DNA from: Janthinobacterium silvisoli
Lineage (GTDB): Bacteria > Pseudomonadota > Gammaproteobacteria > Burkholderiales > Burkholderiaceae_D
Reading direction: 5' to 3'
Length of the DNA: 64,000 nt
Assembly: GCF_014200725.1 (NCBI RefSeq)
Contig: NZ_JACHCL010000001.1
Coordinates: 434,001-498,000, forward strand
The notes below the pieces were generated by a model. The model was given only the letters and a program-made list of their open reading frames with translations, was not told where the DNA came from and searched no databases. The translations under genes were made by a program, and so were the position numbers. Of this stretch, positions 26,873 through 35,372 are shown piece by piece (positions within the stretch are counted from its first letter, which is position 1; every line of letters starts with the position of its first letter).

Positions 26873-28669
26873 TTAGAGTGCGTCCAGTTGCGCCGGCAAG
26901 CCGCGCAAAAAAGCTTCCTTGGCACGGGGGCCAGCCGAGCTGCCAGGCTGGCTGGCTTCCAGCACCAGGCGGGAAAACACCACCGTGCGCCCGCCCTTGC
27001 TGGCCCAGCCGACAAACCAGCCATAGCTGTGTTTCAAGTCATCCTTGCCGTTCGCCAACACAGGCGAAGCGGTGCCCGTCTTGCCGTGGACTTCCCAGCC
27101 GTTGGGCAAGACTCCCAAGGAGGTGAGCCTGGACGTCATCTCATACGCGTGGGCTGACACGGGCAGCTGCCGGTTCACCATGCTCCGCAGGAAGGCTACT
27201 TGCTCCACTGGCGAGATCTTCAGGCTCGACGCGATCCAGGACATGGTGAGGCCGTTGTTCTTGCTCACGTCGCCCGAGACATCCTGATTGCCGTAATTAA
27301 AATTCTTGATATAGCGCTGGAACTGCGGAACGCCCAGCTGCGTAGTCACTTGCTGGGCATACCAGACGGTGGAATTATGTATCCAGCTGGTGGGGTCGGT
27401 TGCCACCCGCCAATCGGGATTCCAGGCTGTATAGCCAACCTTGAAAGGCAGGCGCGGCGTATGTTCATCGCGCAGGATGGCGCTGTCGTAGCCCATCAGG
27501 CTGACAACGATATTGAAGGTCGAGGCAGGCGTGACGCGCTCATCGCAATGGCCATCGTGCATCAGGCGCTGGCCGCTGCCGGCGTCCACCATTTCGGTGC
27601 AGCTAAAGGGAGTGGTGGTAACCACGCTTGATGCCTGCGCTGGCGGAACCACGCGCCATGCCAGCGCAGGTTGCAGCACCAGGCTGCCGCCGGACACGGC
27701 TGCAAGGCCAACGATGGCCACGCCTCTGGCCCAGCGGCCGTGCTTGCTACCGGGTTCGCGTATCCAGCCTATACGCGCCGCTACCGTGCTGGCGCTCACG
27801 CCACCAAACGCCAGCGCCGCCTGAACCTGGCGATGCTGCAGCCGCAGCTGCGCCACCAGCGCCGCCGCATAGGCGCGGCGTGCCGATGGCGGGCAGCTGG
27901 CCAACACATCGCGGTCGCAACCGAGTTCTTGCGCCCAGGCCAGCTCGTTGCGCAGCAAACGCATGAAAGGGTTAAACCACAACAAGGTTTGCAGCAGCAG
28001 GCCTACACTCATCCAGTGCAGGTCACGCCGGCGCAAATGCATCAATTCATGTTCGATGATCATTTGCTGTTGTTCAGGCTCAAAACCGCGCAAGTGGCCA
28101 GGCAAGAGCAGGTGCGGGCGCAGCAGGCCGAACAGCATGGGAGAAATCGGCGCATCGACTTCGGTAACGGTCAATCCGGCTGGCCATTTGCCGGACACGC
28201 CAAATCGTTCATGCAGCGACGTGCCGGCAGCGGCCAGGCCATGCAAGACCCGCCTCGCCTGCCACAAGCGGCCCACGGTGTAGGCTAGCCCCAGCAGATA
28301 GGCCAGCAGCCAGGCTTGGGCAAGCAAACTCAGCCAGGAATATTCTTTTACGGTTGCATTGGACTCGGCCGTGGTGCTGGAAGCGTTCGCCCCCGCCCCC
28401 GCCTGGTGCGGCGCAGCCGCTTGCGCCAGCAGCGACTCGGGCAACTCGATGGGCGGCGCCAGGCGCAGGCGTTCACTATGCGGCAGCAGGATCACGGCAA
28501 AGGTTGCCACCACCGCAATCTGGCTCAACAGCCAGCTGGCGCGCTGCAGGGAAAACACGGGAAAACGGCGGCGGCACAGAGCCATCAAGCCCCATACGAC
28601 CAGGCCCGTGAGCAGGCAGCCAAAACTTGCCAGCAGAAAACGGAACACCAGGATATTCGATAACATCAT
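26873..28669 (-). CDS. BlaR1/MecR1-like M56 metallopeptidase fused to a class D beta-lactamase-like sensor
   Basis: The 598-residue product has N-terminal membrane helices and a cytoplasmic gluzincin domain with HELMH (residues 207-211). After a further membrane segment comes a periplasmic sensor domain resembling OXA beta-lactamase. That domain contains STFN (383-386), YGNQDVSGD and KTGTAS. In BlaR1 and class D enzymes the first motif is STxK, and its Lys is carboxylated; here the codon is AAT (Asn). Such sensors bind beta-lactams outside and trigger cleavage of the BlaI repressor inside, inducing beta-lactamase. It lies upstream of ampC, which supports a regulatory role. No blaI-like gene is in this window. 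Start ATG 28669 or 28666. Confidence 0.82.
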   Translation of the reverse strand: MMLSNILVFRFLLASFGCLLTGLVVWGLMALCRRRFPVFSLQRASWLLSQIAVVATFAVILLPHSERLRLAPPIELPESLLAQAAAPHQAGAGANASSTTAESNATVKEYSWLSLLAQAWLLAYLLGLAYTVGRLWQARRVLHGLAAAGTSLHERFGVSGKWPAGLTVTEVDAPISPMLFGLLRPHLLLPGHLRGFEPEQQQMIIEHELMHLRRRDLHWMSVGLLLQTLLWFNPFMRLLRNELAWAQELGCDRDVLASCPPSARRAYAAALVAQLRLQHRQVQAALAFGGVSASTVAARIGWIREPGSKHGRWARGVAIVGLAAVSGGSLVLQPALAWRVVPPAQASSVVTTTPFSCTEMVDAGSGQRLMHDGHCDERVTPASTFNIVVSLMGYDSAILRDEHTPRLPFKVGYTAWNPDWRVATDPTSWIHNSTVWYAQQVTTQLGVPQFQRYIKNFNYGNQDVSGDVSKNNGLTMSWIASSLKISPVEQVAFLRSMVNRQLPVSAHAYEMTSRLTSLGVLPNGWEVHGKTGTASPVLANGKDDLKHSYGWFVGWASKGGRTVVFSRLVLEASQPGSSAGPRAKEAFLRGLPAQLDAL

Positions 28670-28701
28670 TGCGTACTCGATTGCGATACATGTCACTATT
28701 G

Positions 28702-28717
28702 TGTGACAATTGTCACA
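28702..28717. promoter_or_regulatory. Palindromic operator upstream of blaR1-ampC
   Basis: TGTGACAATTGTCACA is a perfect 16-base palindrome, 33 bases before the blaR1-like start and 54 bases after the end of the SDR gene. A further TGTCAC copy (28691-28696) forms a second inverted repeat with the left half. The layout resembles BlaI/MecI operators (inverted repeats around TACA/TGTA), with GACA/TGTC instead. The regulator that binds is unknown. Confidence 0.6.
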
Positions 28718-28771
28718 GCAAGTCAAGAAGCAACTGACGGTGATGCTATCGGACCAGGGCCGGCCGATCCC

Positions 28772-29587
28772 CTACAGGCCGGGCGACAGTCCGCCATCAA
28801 CGCGCAGGTTGCTGCCGGTGATGTAGCCTGCCAAGGGGCTGGCGAGAAAAGCGACGGCTGCGGCAATTTCGTCGAGCCGGCCGACGCGGCCCAACGGCAC
28901 TTGTGCAAAAAGCGGCAGCACGGCCCGTTCAACCTCTTCCCAGGGCGCCTCTTCCTGTGCCAGGCCGCGCTCGGCGGCCACTGCACGGAAACGCGCGTCG
29001 AGCGTGGCGCTGTGTATCGTGCCGGGAGACACGGCGTTGACGGTGATGCCGTCAGCCGCGACCGCTTTCGCCATCGACGCCGTCATGGCGTTGATGGCCG
29101 CCTTGGCAGCTGAATAGTCGGGGGCGGAAGATGGCGGCATCGTGGCAGCCAGGCTCGAAATATTAATCACGCGCCCCCATCGGGCCCGCCGCATGGCCGG
29201 CAATAAGCGGGTGGTGATGCGCAGCGCAGCCAGCACATTACGATCATAGGCAGCCACCCATGATGCCGCCTGCGCAGTGCTCCAGTCCTCCCTGGCGCCG
29301 CCCGAGCCGCCGGCGTTGTTGACCACGATATCGATAGGGCCGGCGCATTGTTGCGCAGCCTCAAGCAAGCCTTGTACCTGTGCGTCGTCCGTCAGGTCGC
29401 CGGTCACGACCTGGGCGCGGCCGCCTTGGGCGATGATATCTTCGGCAACTTTGTCCGCCTGCTGCCTGTCGCGGCCATGCACGATGACAATCGCCCCCTC
29501 CTGCGCCAGTTTCCTGGCGATGGCGGCACCGATGCCTTTGCTGCTGCCGGTGACCAGCGCTTTCTTTCCATCCAATTGCAGATCCAT
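28772..29587 (-). CDS. Short-chain dehydrogenase/reductase
   Basis: The 271-residue product has the SDR cofactor loop TGSSKGIGAAIA near its N-terminus, NNAGGSG, and the catalytic YSAAK. The C-terminus (GYITGSNLRVDGGLS) is typical of classical SDR enzymes that use NAD(P)H to reduce ketones. The substrate is not known. ATG 29587 has AAGGATTACGAGC before it. It is divergent from an HxlR regulator gene with only 51 bases between starts, so it is probably the regulator's target. Confidence 0.88.
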   Translation of the reverse strand: MDLQLDGKKALVTGSSKGIGAAIARKLAQEGAIVIVHGRDRQQADKVAEDIIAQGGRAQVVTGDLTDDAQVQGLLEAAQQCAGPIDIVVNNAGGSGGAREDWSTAQAASWVAAYDRNVLAALRITTRLLPAMRRARWGRVINISSLAATMPPSSAPDYSAAKAAINAMTASMAKAVAADGITVNAVSPGTIHSATLDARFRAVAAERGLAQEEAPWEEVERAVLPLFAQVPLGRVGRLDEIAAAVAFLASPLAGYITGSNLRVDGGLSPGL

Positions 29588-29626
29588 GCTCGTAATCCTT
29601 GTAGGTTGCGGTGATTTAACGCATGG

Positions 29627-29641
29627 TATAGTGAAAAAATG
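29627..29641 (+). promoter_or_regulatory. -10 element placing the transcription start at the hxlR ATG
   Basis: TATAGT (29627-29632) is followed by six bases and then the ATG of the HxlR gene at 29639. No ribosome site fits in this space. If this hexamer is used, the transcript begins at or near the A of ATG and is leaderless. The -35 is weak (TTGCGG, 15-base spacer). Confidence 0.4.
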
Positions 29642-30028
29642 GACCAAAACAGTACGCACTTTTATGTACCCACCGCGACGCCCGTCACGCAGGAGAAACG
29701 CGGTATCTGCCTGGGGCCGGATGGTTCGGTAGCGCATGTGACGCGGGTGATACGGATGATACAAGGGCGCTGGAAGCTGCCGATACTCTTCCGGCTTTAC
29801 GCAGATCCATCGATGCGCACCTTGCAACTGAAACGGGATTTACCGGGTATTTCACAGAAAATGCTCACGCAGCATCTGCGCGAACTGGCCGAGGATGGCT
29901 TGGTCGAACGGATTGATTTCGGCGAGAAGCCGCTGCGGGTGGAATATCAAATGTCAGAACGGGGCAGGCAATTGCTGCCCGTCCTGATCGCGGCCCGCAA
30001 CTTTTCAGTTGCGCACGCCGCCGTTTAA
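29639..30028 (+). CDS. HxlR-family transcriptional regulator
   Basis: The 129-residue product has the winged-helix HxlR fold. IQGRWKLPILFRLYADPSMR, TLQLKRDLPGISQKMLTQHL, and VERIDFGEKPLRVEYQMSERG (the wing) match the family. Members sense aldehydes, quinones or reactive electrophiles and control a divergent reductase gene. The SDR gene at 28772-29587 is the likely target. It has no visible ribosome site; see the promoter entry. Confidence 0.9.
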   Translation: MDQNSTHFYVPTATPVTQEKRGICLGPDGSVAHVTRVIRMIQGRWKLPILFRLYADPSMRTLQLKRDLPGISQKMLTQHLRELAEDGLVERIDFGEKPLRVEYQMSERGRQLLPVLIAARNFSVAHAAV

Positions 30029-30037
30029 GCTAGGTTT

Positions 30038-32281
30038 CTAGCTGCGCCGCGCTTCGAGCACGCCGCTGACATCCTTGATCACATTCAAGGCTTTCAGCAA
30101 TTGCGCCGTCGAGCTGATTTCGGCCGTAAAGGTCATGCGGGCCTGGCCCTTGGCGCTTTGGGTATTGACGCCGATGACGTTGATTTTTTCACGCGAGAAG
30201 ATCTCGGAAATGTCGCGCAGCAAGCCCTGGCGGTCGCCTGCCAGGATGAAGATGTCGACCGGGTAGACCGTGTCGTGGCCGGCGCTGCCCCATTCCGTGA
30301 AGATCACGCGTTCGGGCGCCTTGGCGCGCATTTCCTCGAAATTCTTGCAGGTGGCGCGGTGGATCGAGACGCCCTTGCCGCGCGTCACAAAACCCACGAT
30401 GCTGTCGGGCGGCGCCGGTTTGCAGCACTTGGCCAGCACCGTCATCAAGCCTTCCGTGCCGACCACCAGCACGCCGGATTTGGCGCCCTGTTCCACGCTG
30501 GAGGCACGGCTCTTGCCCAGCAGCACGGCGTCTTCCGGCTCCGCCACTTCGCCATTGTCGTGCAGCGCCTGCTCGACGTGGCGCAGGCTGAATTCATCCT
30601 TGCCGACCGACAGGAACAATTCATCGACCTTGCCAAAACCCAGCTTTTGCGCCAGCGCTTCGAGGTTGACGGCTGTCTTGCCTTCGCGCTGCAAGGATTT
30701 CTCCACCAGCGCGCGGCCATGGGACAAGGTTTCTTCCATGTCGATCGCGTGGAACCAGGCGCGTATCTTCGAGCGCGTGCGGGTGCTGACGGCGTAGCCT
30801 GCGCTGAGCCAGTCGCGCGACGGTCCGGCCGTACCCGGTGCGCCCTTGGCGGTGATGATTTCGCAGGTCTGGCCATTCTTCAGCTGCGTATTTAACGGCA
30901 CCATGATGCCGTCGACCTTGGCGCCGCGGCAGCGGTGGCCCACGTCGGTATGCAGGTGATACGCAAAATCGACGGGTGTGGCGCCGACTGGCAATTCAAG
31001 CACGCGCGCCTGCGGCGTCATCACGAAGATGCGGTCATCCAGGGTAGCGGACTTGAGCTTTTCCACCCACTCGCGCTGGATTTCTTCCTGGCCCACGACG
31101 GCGTCGGCCACCTCGGTCTTCCAGGCCAGCAACTGGCGCAGCCAGGCGATCTTTTCGTCGTACTTTTGGCCGGCAAAGTTCGAACCGCCCTCTTCCTTGT
31201 AGCGCCAGTGCGCGGCTACGCCGTATTCGGCAAAGCTGTGCATTTCATTGGTGCGGATTTGCACTTCCAGCGGCCGGCCGTCTTCAGCCGTCACCACCGT
31301 GTGCAGCGACTGGTAGCCGTTAGGCTTGGGCCGCGAAATATAATCGTCGAATTCTTTCGGGATCGGGGTCCAGATATTGTGCACCACGCCCAGCACCGTG
31401 TAGCAAGTCTTGACGTCGGCCACGATCACGCGGAAGGCGCGCACATCGTACAGCGCCGTAAAATCGAGTTCCTTGCCGCGCATCTTGTTCCAGATGCTAT
31501 AGATATGTTTCGGGCGGCCAAATACTTCGGCCTGGATACCGGCCGAAGCCAGCTCCGTTTGCAAGCGCAAAATTGCCGAGGATACAAAACCCTCGCGCAT
31601 CATGCGCTTTTCTTCCAGCATCTTGGCGATGCGTTTATACGCTTCCGGCTCGATGAAGCGGAACGACAGGTCTTCAAGCTCCCACTTCAGTTGCCAGATA
31701 CCAAGGCGGTTCGCCAGCGGTGCGTACAGGTCCAGCGTTTCCTTGCCGTACTCGCGCGTCATTTCGTTGAACAATTTCTGTTCGGCAAAATAACGCAAGG
31801 TCGTCACGCAGGCGGCCAGGCGCACCAGCACCACGCGCATGTCGGACGCCATGGCCAGCAACATCTTGCGCAAGGTTTCCACCTGGGCCACGGCTTGCTG
31901 CGCCGCATTCTTGCCGCGTCCGCTGCCCGCATGCTGCGTCTGGGTCAGCGCGCGCAAGCGTATCAGCTGGCGCACGCCGGTGGCCAGGTCGCACACCTGC
32001 TTGCCGAAACGGGGCTCGATATCGGCCGCCGTATCGGGTTCGATCAGGGTCAGCTCGAACATCAGGCCGGCAATGCGCGTTTCCGCATCGCTGCGCAAAA
32101 ACGCCAGGGTGGAGGCCACGCCGATGGCAAATTCCAGTGCGGAACGGCCGGCGAAAGTTTGCTTGTCGCCATACGCCTCGGTGGCGTAGACGAGCGCATC
32201 GAGCACGCGTGCGCTGTCTGGCGCACTCAAACCCTCTACCAGTTGTTCCGAGGTGCTATTCGGGGCCGAGATGGAAACCAT
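30038..32281 (-). CDS. relA: RelA-type (p)ppGpp synthetase
   Basis: The 747-residue product has an N-terminal HD-like region that lacks the His-Asp pair of active hydrolases (the helix reads LMFELTLIEPD). A synthetase domain follows (DLYAPLANRLGIWQLKWELED, ELDFTALYDVRAFRV, RPKPNGYQSLHTVV), then a TGS domain (DRIFVMTPQARVLELPVGAT) and a C-terminal ACT domain. Loss of the HD pair points to the ribosome-associated synthetase RelA rather than bifunctional SpoT. It makes the alarmone in amino-acid starvation. AAAGGTATTAC precedes the ATG. It is last in a probable operon hydrolase-ridA-relA. Confidence 0.93.
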   Translation of the reverse strand: MVSISAPNSTSEQLVEGLSAPDSARVLDALVYATEAYGDKQTFAGRSALEFAIGVASTLAFLRSDAETRIAGLMFELTLIEPDTAADIEPRFGKQVCDLATGVRQLIRLRALTQTQHAGSGRGKNAAQQAVAQVETLRKMLLAMASDMRVVLVRLAACVTTLRYFAEQKLFNEMTREYGKETLDLYAPLANRLGIWQLKWELEDLSFRFIEPEAYKRIAKMLEEKRMMREGFVSSAILRLQTELASAGIQAEVFGRPKHIYSIWNKMRGKELDFTALYDVRAFRVIVADVKTCYTVLGVVHNIWTPIPKEFDDYISRPKPNGYQSLHTVVTAEDGRPLEVQIRTNEMHSFAEYGVAAHWRYKEEGGSNFAGQKYDEKIAWLRQLLAWKTEVADAVVGQEEIQREWVEKLKSATLDDRIFVMTPQARVLELPVGATPVDFAYHLHTDVGHRCRGAKVDGIMVPLNTQLKNGQTCEIITAKGAPGTAGPSRDWLSAGYAVSTRTRSKIRAWFHAIDMEETLSHGRALVEKSLQREGKTAVNLEALAQKLGFGKVDELFLSVGKDEFSLRHVEQALHDNGEVAEPEDAVLLGKSRASSVEQGAKSGVLVVGTEGLMTVLAKCCKPAPPDSIVGFVTRGKGVSIHRATCKNFEEMRAKAPERVIFTEWGSAGHDTVYPVDIFILAGDRQGLLRDISEIFSREKINVIGVNTQSAKGQARMTFTAEISSTAQLLKALNVIKDVSGVLEARRS

Positions 32282-32322
32282 GTAATACCTTTAACTTAAC
32301 AGCGTAGTAAGCGCGTAGTAAC

Positions 32323-32673
32323 CTAGCGTTCTGCAGCGATGATGACGATTTCAACCAGGCATGCCGGATTGGCCAGTTTCGCTTCGACCGTGGCGCGCGG
32401 CGGCGTGTGGCCGGAAGCGACCCAGTCGTCCCACACTTCATTCATGCCTTCAAAGTCTTTCATGTCGGCAATATAAATCTGGCATGACAAAATGCAAGTC
32501 TTGTCGCTGCCCGCTTCCATCAGCAAACGGTCAACATGGCCCAGCACTTCACGCGTCTGGCCGACGATGTCTTGCGTGGTGTCTTCGGCGATCTGGCCAG
32601 CCAGGTAGACGGTATTGTTGTGGATTGCTACTTCAGACAGGCGTTTGCCTACGTACAGTCGTTTAATTTCCAT
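32323..32673 (-). CDS. RidA/YjgF-family protein
   Basis: The 116-residue product is a complete Rid-family fold ending in HTPPRATVEAKLANPACLVEIVIIAAER, which carries the active-site Arg and the Glu of the family. Archetypal RidA deaminates reactive 2-aminoacrylate and related enamines released by PLP enzymes. This one, like RutC-type relatives, may use a different substrate. ATG 32673 has a GGAAG site; an upstream in-frame start at 32709 is less likely. It sits 41 bases before relA in the same direction. Confidence 0.88.
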   Translation of the reverse strand: MEIKRLYVGKRLSEVAIHNNTVYLAGQIAEDTTQDIVGQTREVLGHVDRLLMEAGSDKTCILSCQIYIADMKDFEGMNEVWDDWVASGHTPPRATVEAKLANPACLVEIVIIAAER

Positions 32674-32725
32674 ACTTTTTCTTCCGGTTGTTTCAAAATC
32701 TGTATTCAACTGCTTACTTATTTAT

Positions 32726-33607
32726 TTACTTATTCAGCAAAAACTTGCGTGCGATGGCGATCTGGTCGTCATGAATAAAGGTGGGCGCATGGCCAACACC
32801 GGCAATTTCCACCAGTTGCGCTTTCGGCCCACGCTGCAGCATGCTCATCGCCGTCTCGTGCGACAGCAAGTCCGATTCGGAGCCGCGCACCAGCAAGGTC
32901 GGGCAGCGCACGGCGTCATACGCCGCCCACAGCAGCGCTTCATCGCTGGCCGCCGATTCTGGCGTTGCCGAGCGGAATGGCATTGCCAGTCCCATATCGT
33001 AATGGCGGCGCCAGTGACCGTCTTTGTCCTGGCGCAACACATCGGAGGCCAGCTTGTGCCATTCGGCATCCGTGTGCGGACCGAAACTGGCCGACACGTC
33101 GCGCACAAACTTGGCGCCCTGCTCGAAGGTTTCAAAACGCAAGTCCTGGCCGATATAGTCGCCGATGCGCTGCAGCGCTTCCGGCGCCAGGGTCGGGCCG
33201 ATATCGTTCAAGACCAGTTTGCTGATCGGGCTGTTTGGCAAGGACGCCAGGCCCAGGCCGATCAAGCCGCCCATCGAAGTACCGAACCAGTCCACCGTTT
33301 GCCGTTCGCCATTGGCCAGCACACGGGCCAGCAAGGTCACCATGTCGCTCACATATTGCGGCACGCGGTAAAACTGCGGGTTGGCCAGCCAGCCGGAACG
33401 GCCACGGCCCACCACGTCGGGGCAGATCACGCGGTAATCGCTGGCCAAGGCGCGCGCCAGGCTGTCGAAATCGTCGGCCACGCGCGTGACGCCATGGGCA
33501 CAGACAAGCACGTTCGGATTGTCGGGCGCGCCCCACTCCTTGTAGGACATGGTATGCAGGCCAGCCGGGGAGATGCACTGGACGGACTTGATGTTCGCTT
33601 CGATCAT
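32726..33607 (-). CDS. Alpha/beta hydrolase
   Basis: The 293-residue product has the alpha/beta-hydrolase oxyanion region CAHGVTRVADDFDSLA, the nucleophile elbow GTSMGG, and the distal His in VGHAPTFIHDD. Family members are esterases, lipases or epoxide hydrolases; the substrate is not indicated. ATG 33607 has AGGAAGGC directly before it. It is probably the first gene of a unit with ridA and relA, 52 bases upstream of ridA. Confidence 0.85.
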   Translation of the reverse strand: MIEANIKSVQCISPAGLHTMSYKEWGAPDNPNVLVCAHGVTRVADDFDSLARALASDYRVICPDVVGRGRSGWLANPQFYRVPQYVSDMVTLLARVLANGERQTVDWFGTSMGGLIGLGLASLPNSPISKLVLNDIGPTLAPEALQRIGDYIGQDLRFETFEQGAKFVRDVSASFGPHTDAEWHKLASDVLRQDKDGHWRRHYDMGLAMPFRSATPESAASDEALLWAAYDAVRCPTLLVRGSESDLLSHETAMSMLQRGPKAQLVEIAGVGHAPTFIHDDQIAIARKFLLNK

Positions 33608-33997
33608 GCCTTCCTTCCTGTAACGCTGGACATAACCTACTGCGCGTCGGTATAGGCGGTCTGCGATGCTCACCACCTCGGCGGCCCCGTACTGAAGTAC
33701 GGTTCTCAACCACCTCTCCCTTCCGCTCGCTACGGTTTTGCCCAGCGTTTTTGCTTAATTTCAGTGATAAAAAAATAATAAGCCGGCAATTTGCAGGCTG
33801 CCCCGCGCGCGACTCTACGGCAGTGTAGCGCAGCGCGGGCAATGCTCCAAGCGGACGGCCAAAATGCTGCATTGCAGCAGCTGCACAGCAGTGAAATACC
33901 GGATATATTGAAAGTGCATATCTGCGGTTATCCACAATTGAGCAGGGGCAGCAATGCGCGGATGATCACGCCATCAACCCGCAAGAGGAGACCACTC
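33608..33997. other. Intergenic region between the hydrolase and dctA
   Basis: This 390-base stretch must carry promoters for both divergent genes. It contains a GTAC-centred hairpin (CCGTAC/GTACGG, about 33690-33705) and an A-rich run at about 33766-33781. No gene with a ribosome site and family similarity was seen. Confidence 0.5.
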
Positions 33998-35299
33998 GTG
34001 AAAAAACCATTTTATAAAATCCTGTACGTACAGGTGATATTCGCCATTGTCGTCGGCGTGCTGCTGGGCGTATTTTACCCAGCCAACGCCGTCGACATGA
34101 AACCTCTGGGTGATGGCTTCATCAAATTGATCAAGATGATCATTGCTCCGGTGATCTTCTGTACTGTGGTGTCCGGTATTGCCGGCATGCAAGACATCAA
34201 GAAAATCGGCCGCGTGGGCGGCAAGGCGCTGTTGTACTTCGAAGTGGTCTCCACCTTCGCTCTGGCAATCGGCTTGCTGGTCGCTAACATCCTGAAACCA
34301 GGCGCCGGCTTCAACGCCGACCCTGCCCACCTCGACGTCAAGTCCATCGCGCAATACACGCACGCCGAAGGCTTGAGCACGATCGACTTCCTGATGAATA
34401 TCATCCCGAAGACGTTCGTCGATGCGTTCGCCAAGGGCGACATCCTGCAAGTGCTGCTGATCGCCATCCTGTTCGGTTTCTCGCTGTCGCTGCTCGGTGA
34501 GCGCGGCCGTCCGGTGACCAAGCTGATCGACGAACTGTCGCATGCCATTTTCGGCATGGTCAACATCATCATGAAAGCCGCTCCTATCGGTGCTTTCGGC
34601 GCGATGGCCTTCACCATCGGTAAATACGGCCTGCATTCGCTGATCCCGCTGGCTAAACTGATGGGTTCGTTCTACCTGACCTGCGGCCTGTTCGTCTTCG
34701 TCGTACTGGGCATCATTGCCCGCTACACCGGCTTCTCGATCGGCCGCTTCCTGCTGTACATCAAGGAAGAACTGCTGATCGTACTGGGCACCAGCTCGTC
34801 GGAATCGGCCTTGCCTGCACTGATGAAAAAACTGGAGCGCCTGGGCTGCTCGAAACCAGTGGTTGGCCTGGTGGTCCCTACCGGCTACTCGTTCAACCTG
34901 GACGGCACCAACATCTACATGACCATGGCCGCCCTGTTCGTAGCGCAAGCCACCAACACCGACCTGACCATCTGGCAAGAACTGACCATCCTGGGCGTGG
35001 CGATGCTGACCTCCAAGGGCGCGTCCGGCATTACCGGCGCCGGCTTTATCACCCTGGCCGCTACCCTGGCCGTGGTGCCGACAATACCAGTGGCCGGCAT
35101 GGCACTGATCCTGGGCATCGACCGCTTCATGAGCGAATGCCGCGCGCTGACCAACTTCGTCGGCAACGGCGTAGCCACCATCGTGGTATCGAAATGGGAA
35201 AAAGAGCTGGACATGGACAAGCTGCGTAGCGAGCTGGCCCATCCAACCTACGCCGCCGATGACGCTTATGTTGCACCGGCCGTCAATACCGTGAAGTAA
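33998..35299 (+). CDS. dctA: C4-dicarboxylate:cation symporter DctA
   Basis: The 433-residue DAACS-family carrier takes up succinate, fumarate and malate with Na+ or H+. Family marks seen are the first helix [33 protein letters not shown] (hairpin HP1), [15 protein letters not shown] in helix 7, and [20 protein letters not shown] (HP2). The GTG at 33998 is chosen because AGAGGAGACC lies just before it and the N-terminus then aligns with E. coli DctA. The in-frame ATG at 33962 would add 12 polar residues. A strong terminator follows. Confidence 0.95.
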   Translation: MKKPFYKILYVQVIFAIVVGVLLGVFYPANAVDMKPLGDGFIKLIKMIIAPVIFCTVVSGIAGMQDIKKIGRVGGKALLYFEVVSTFALAIGLLVANILKPGAGFNADPAHLDVKSIAQYTHAEGLSTIDFLMNIIPKTFVDAFAKGDILQVLLIAILFGFSLSLLGERGRPVTKLIDELSHAIFGMVNIIMKAAPIGAFGAMAFTIGKYGLHSLIPLAKLMGSFYLTCGLFVFVVLGIIARYTGFSIGRFLLYIKEELLIVLGTSSSESALPALMKKLERLGCSKPVVGLVVPTGYSFNLDGTNIYMTMAALFVAQATNTDLTIWQELTILGVAMLTSKGASGITGAGFITLAATLAVVPTIPVAGMALILGIDRFMSECRALTNFVGNGVATIVVSKWEKELDMDKLRSELAHPTYAADDAYVAPAVNTVK

Positions 35300-35319
35300 T
35301 CTAGTCGCTAGACAAGCAA

Positions 35320-35355
35320 AGGCCCCGGCAGCAAACGCTGCCGGGGCCTTTTTTT
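35320..35355 (+). terminator. Strong intrinsic terminator after dctA
   Basis: A 13-base perfect stem (AGGCCCCGGCAGC and its complement) with an AAAC loop is followed by a T-run. It lies 20 bases after the dctA stop and just before the convergent fecA-like gene. Confidence 0.95.
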
Positions 35356-35372
35356 ATGGGCGCGGCCGGTGC

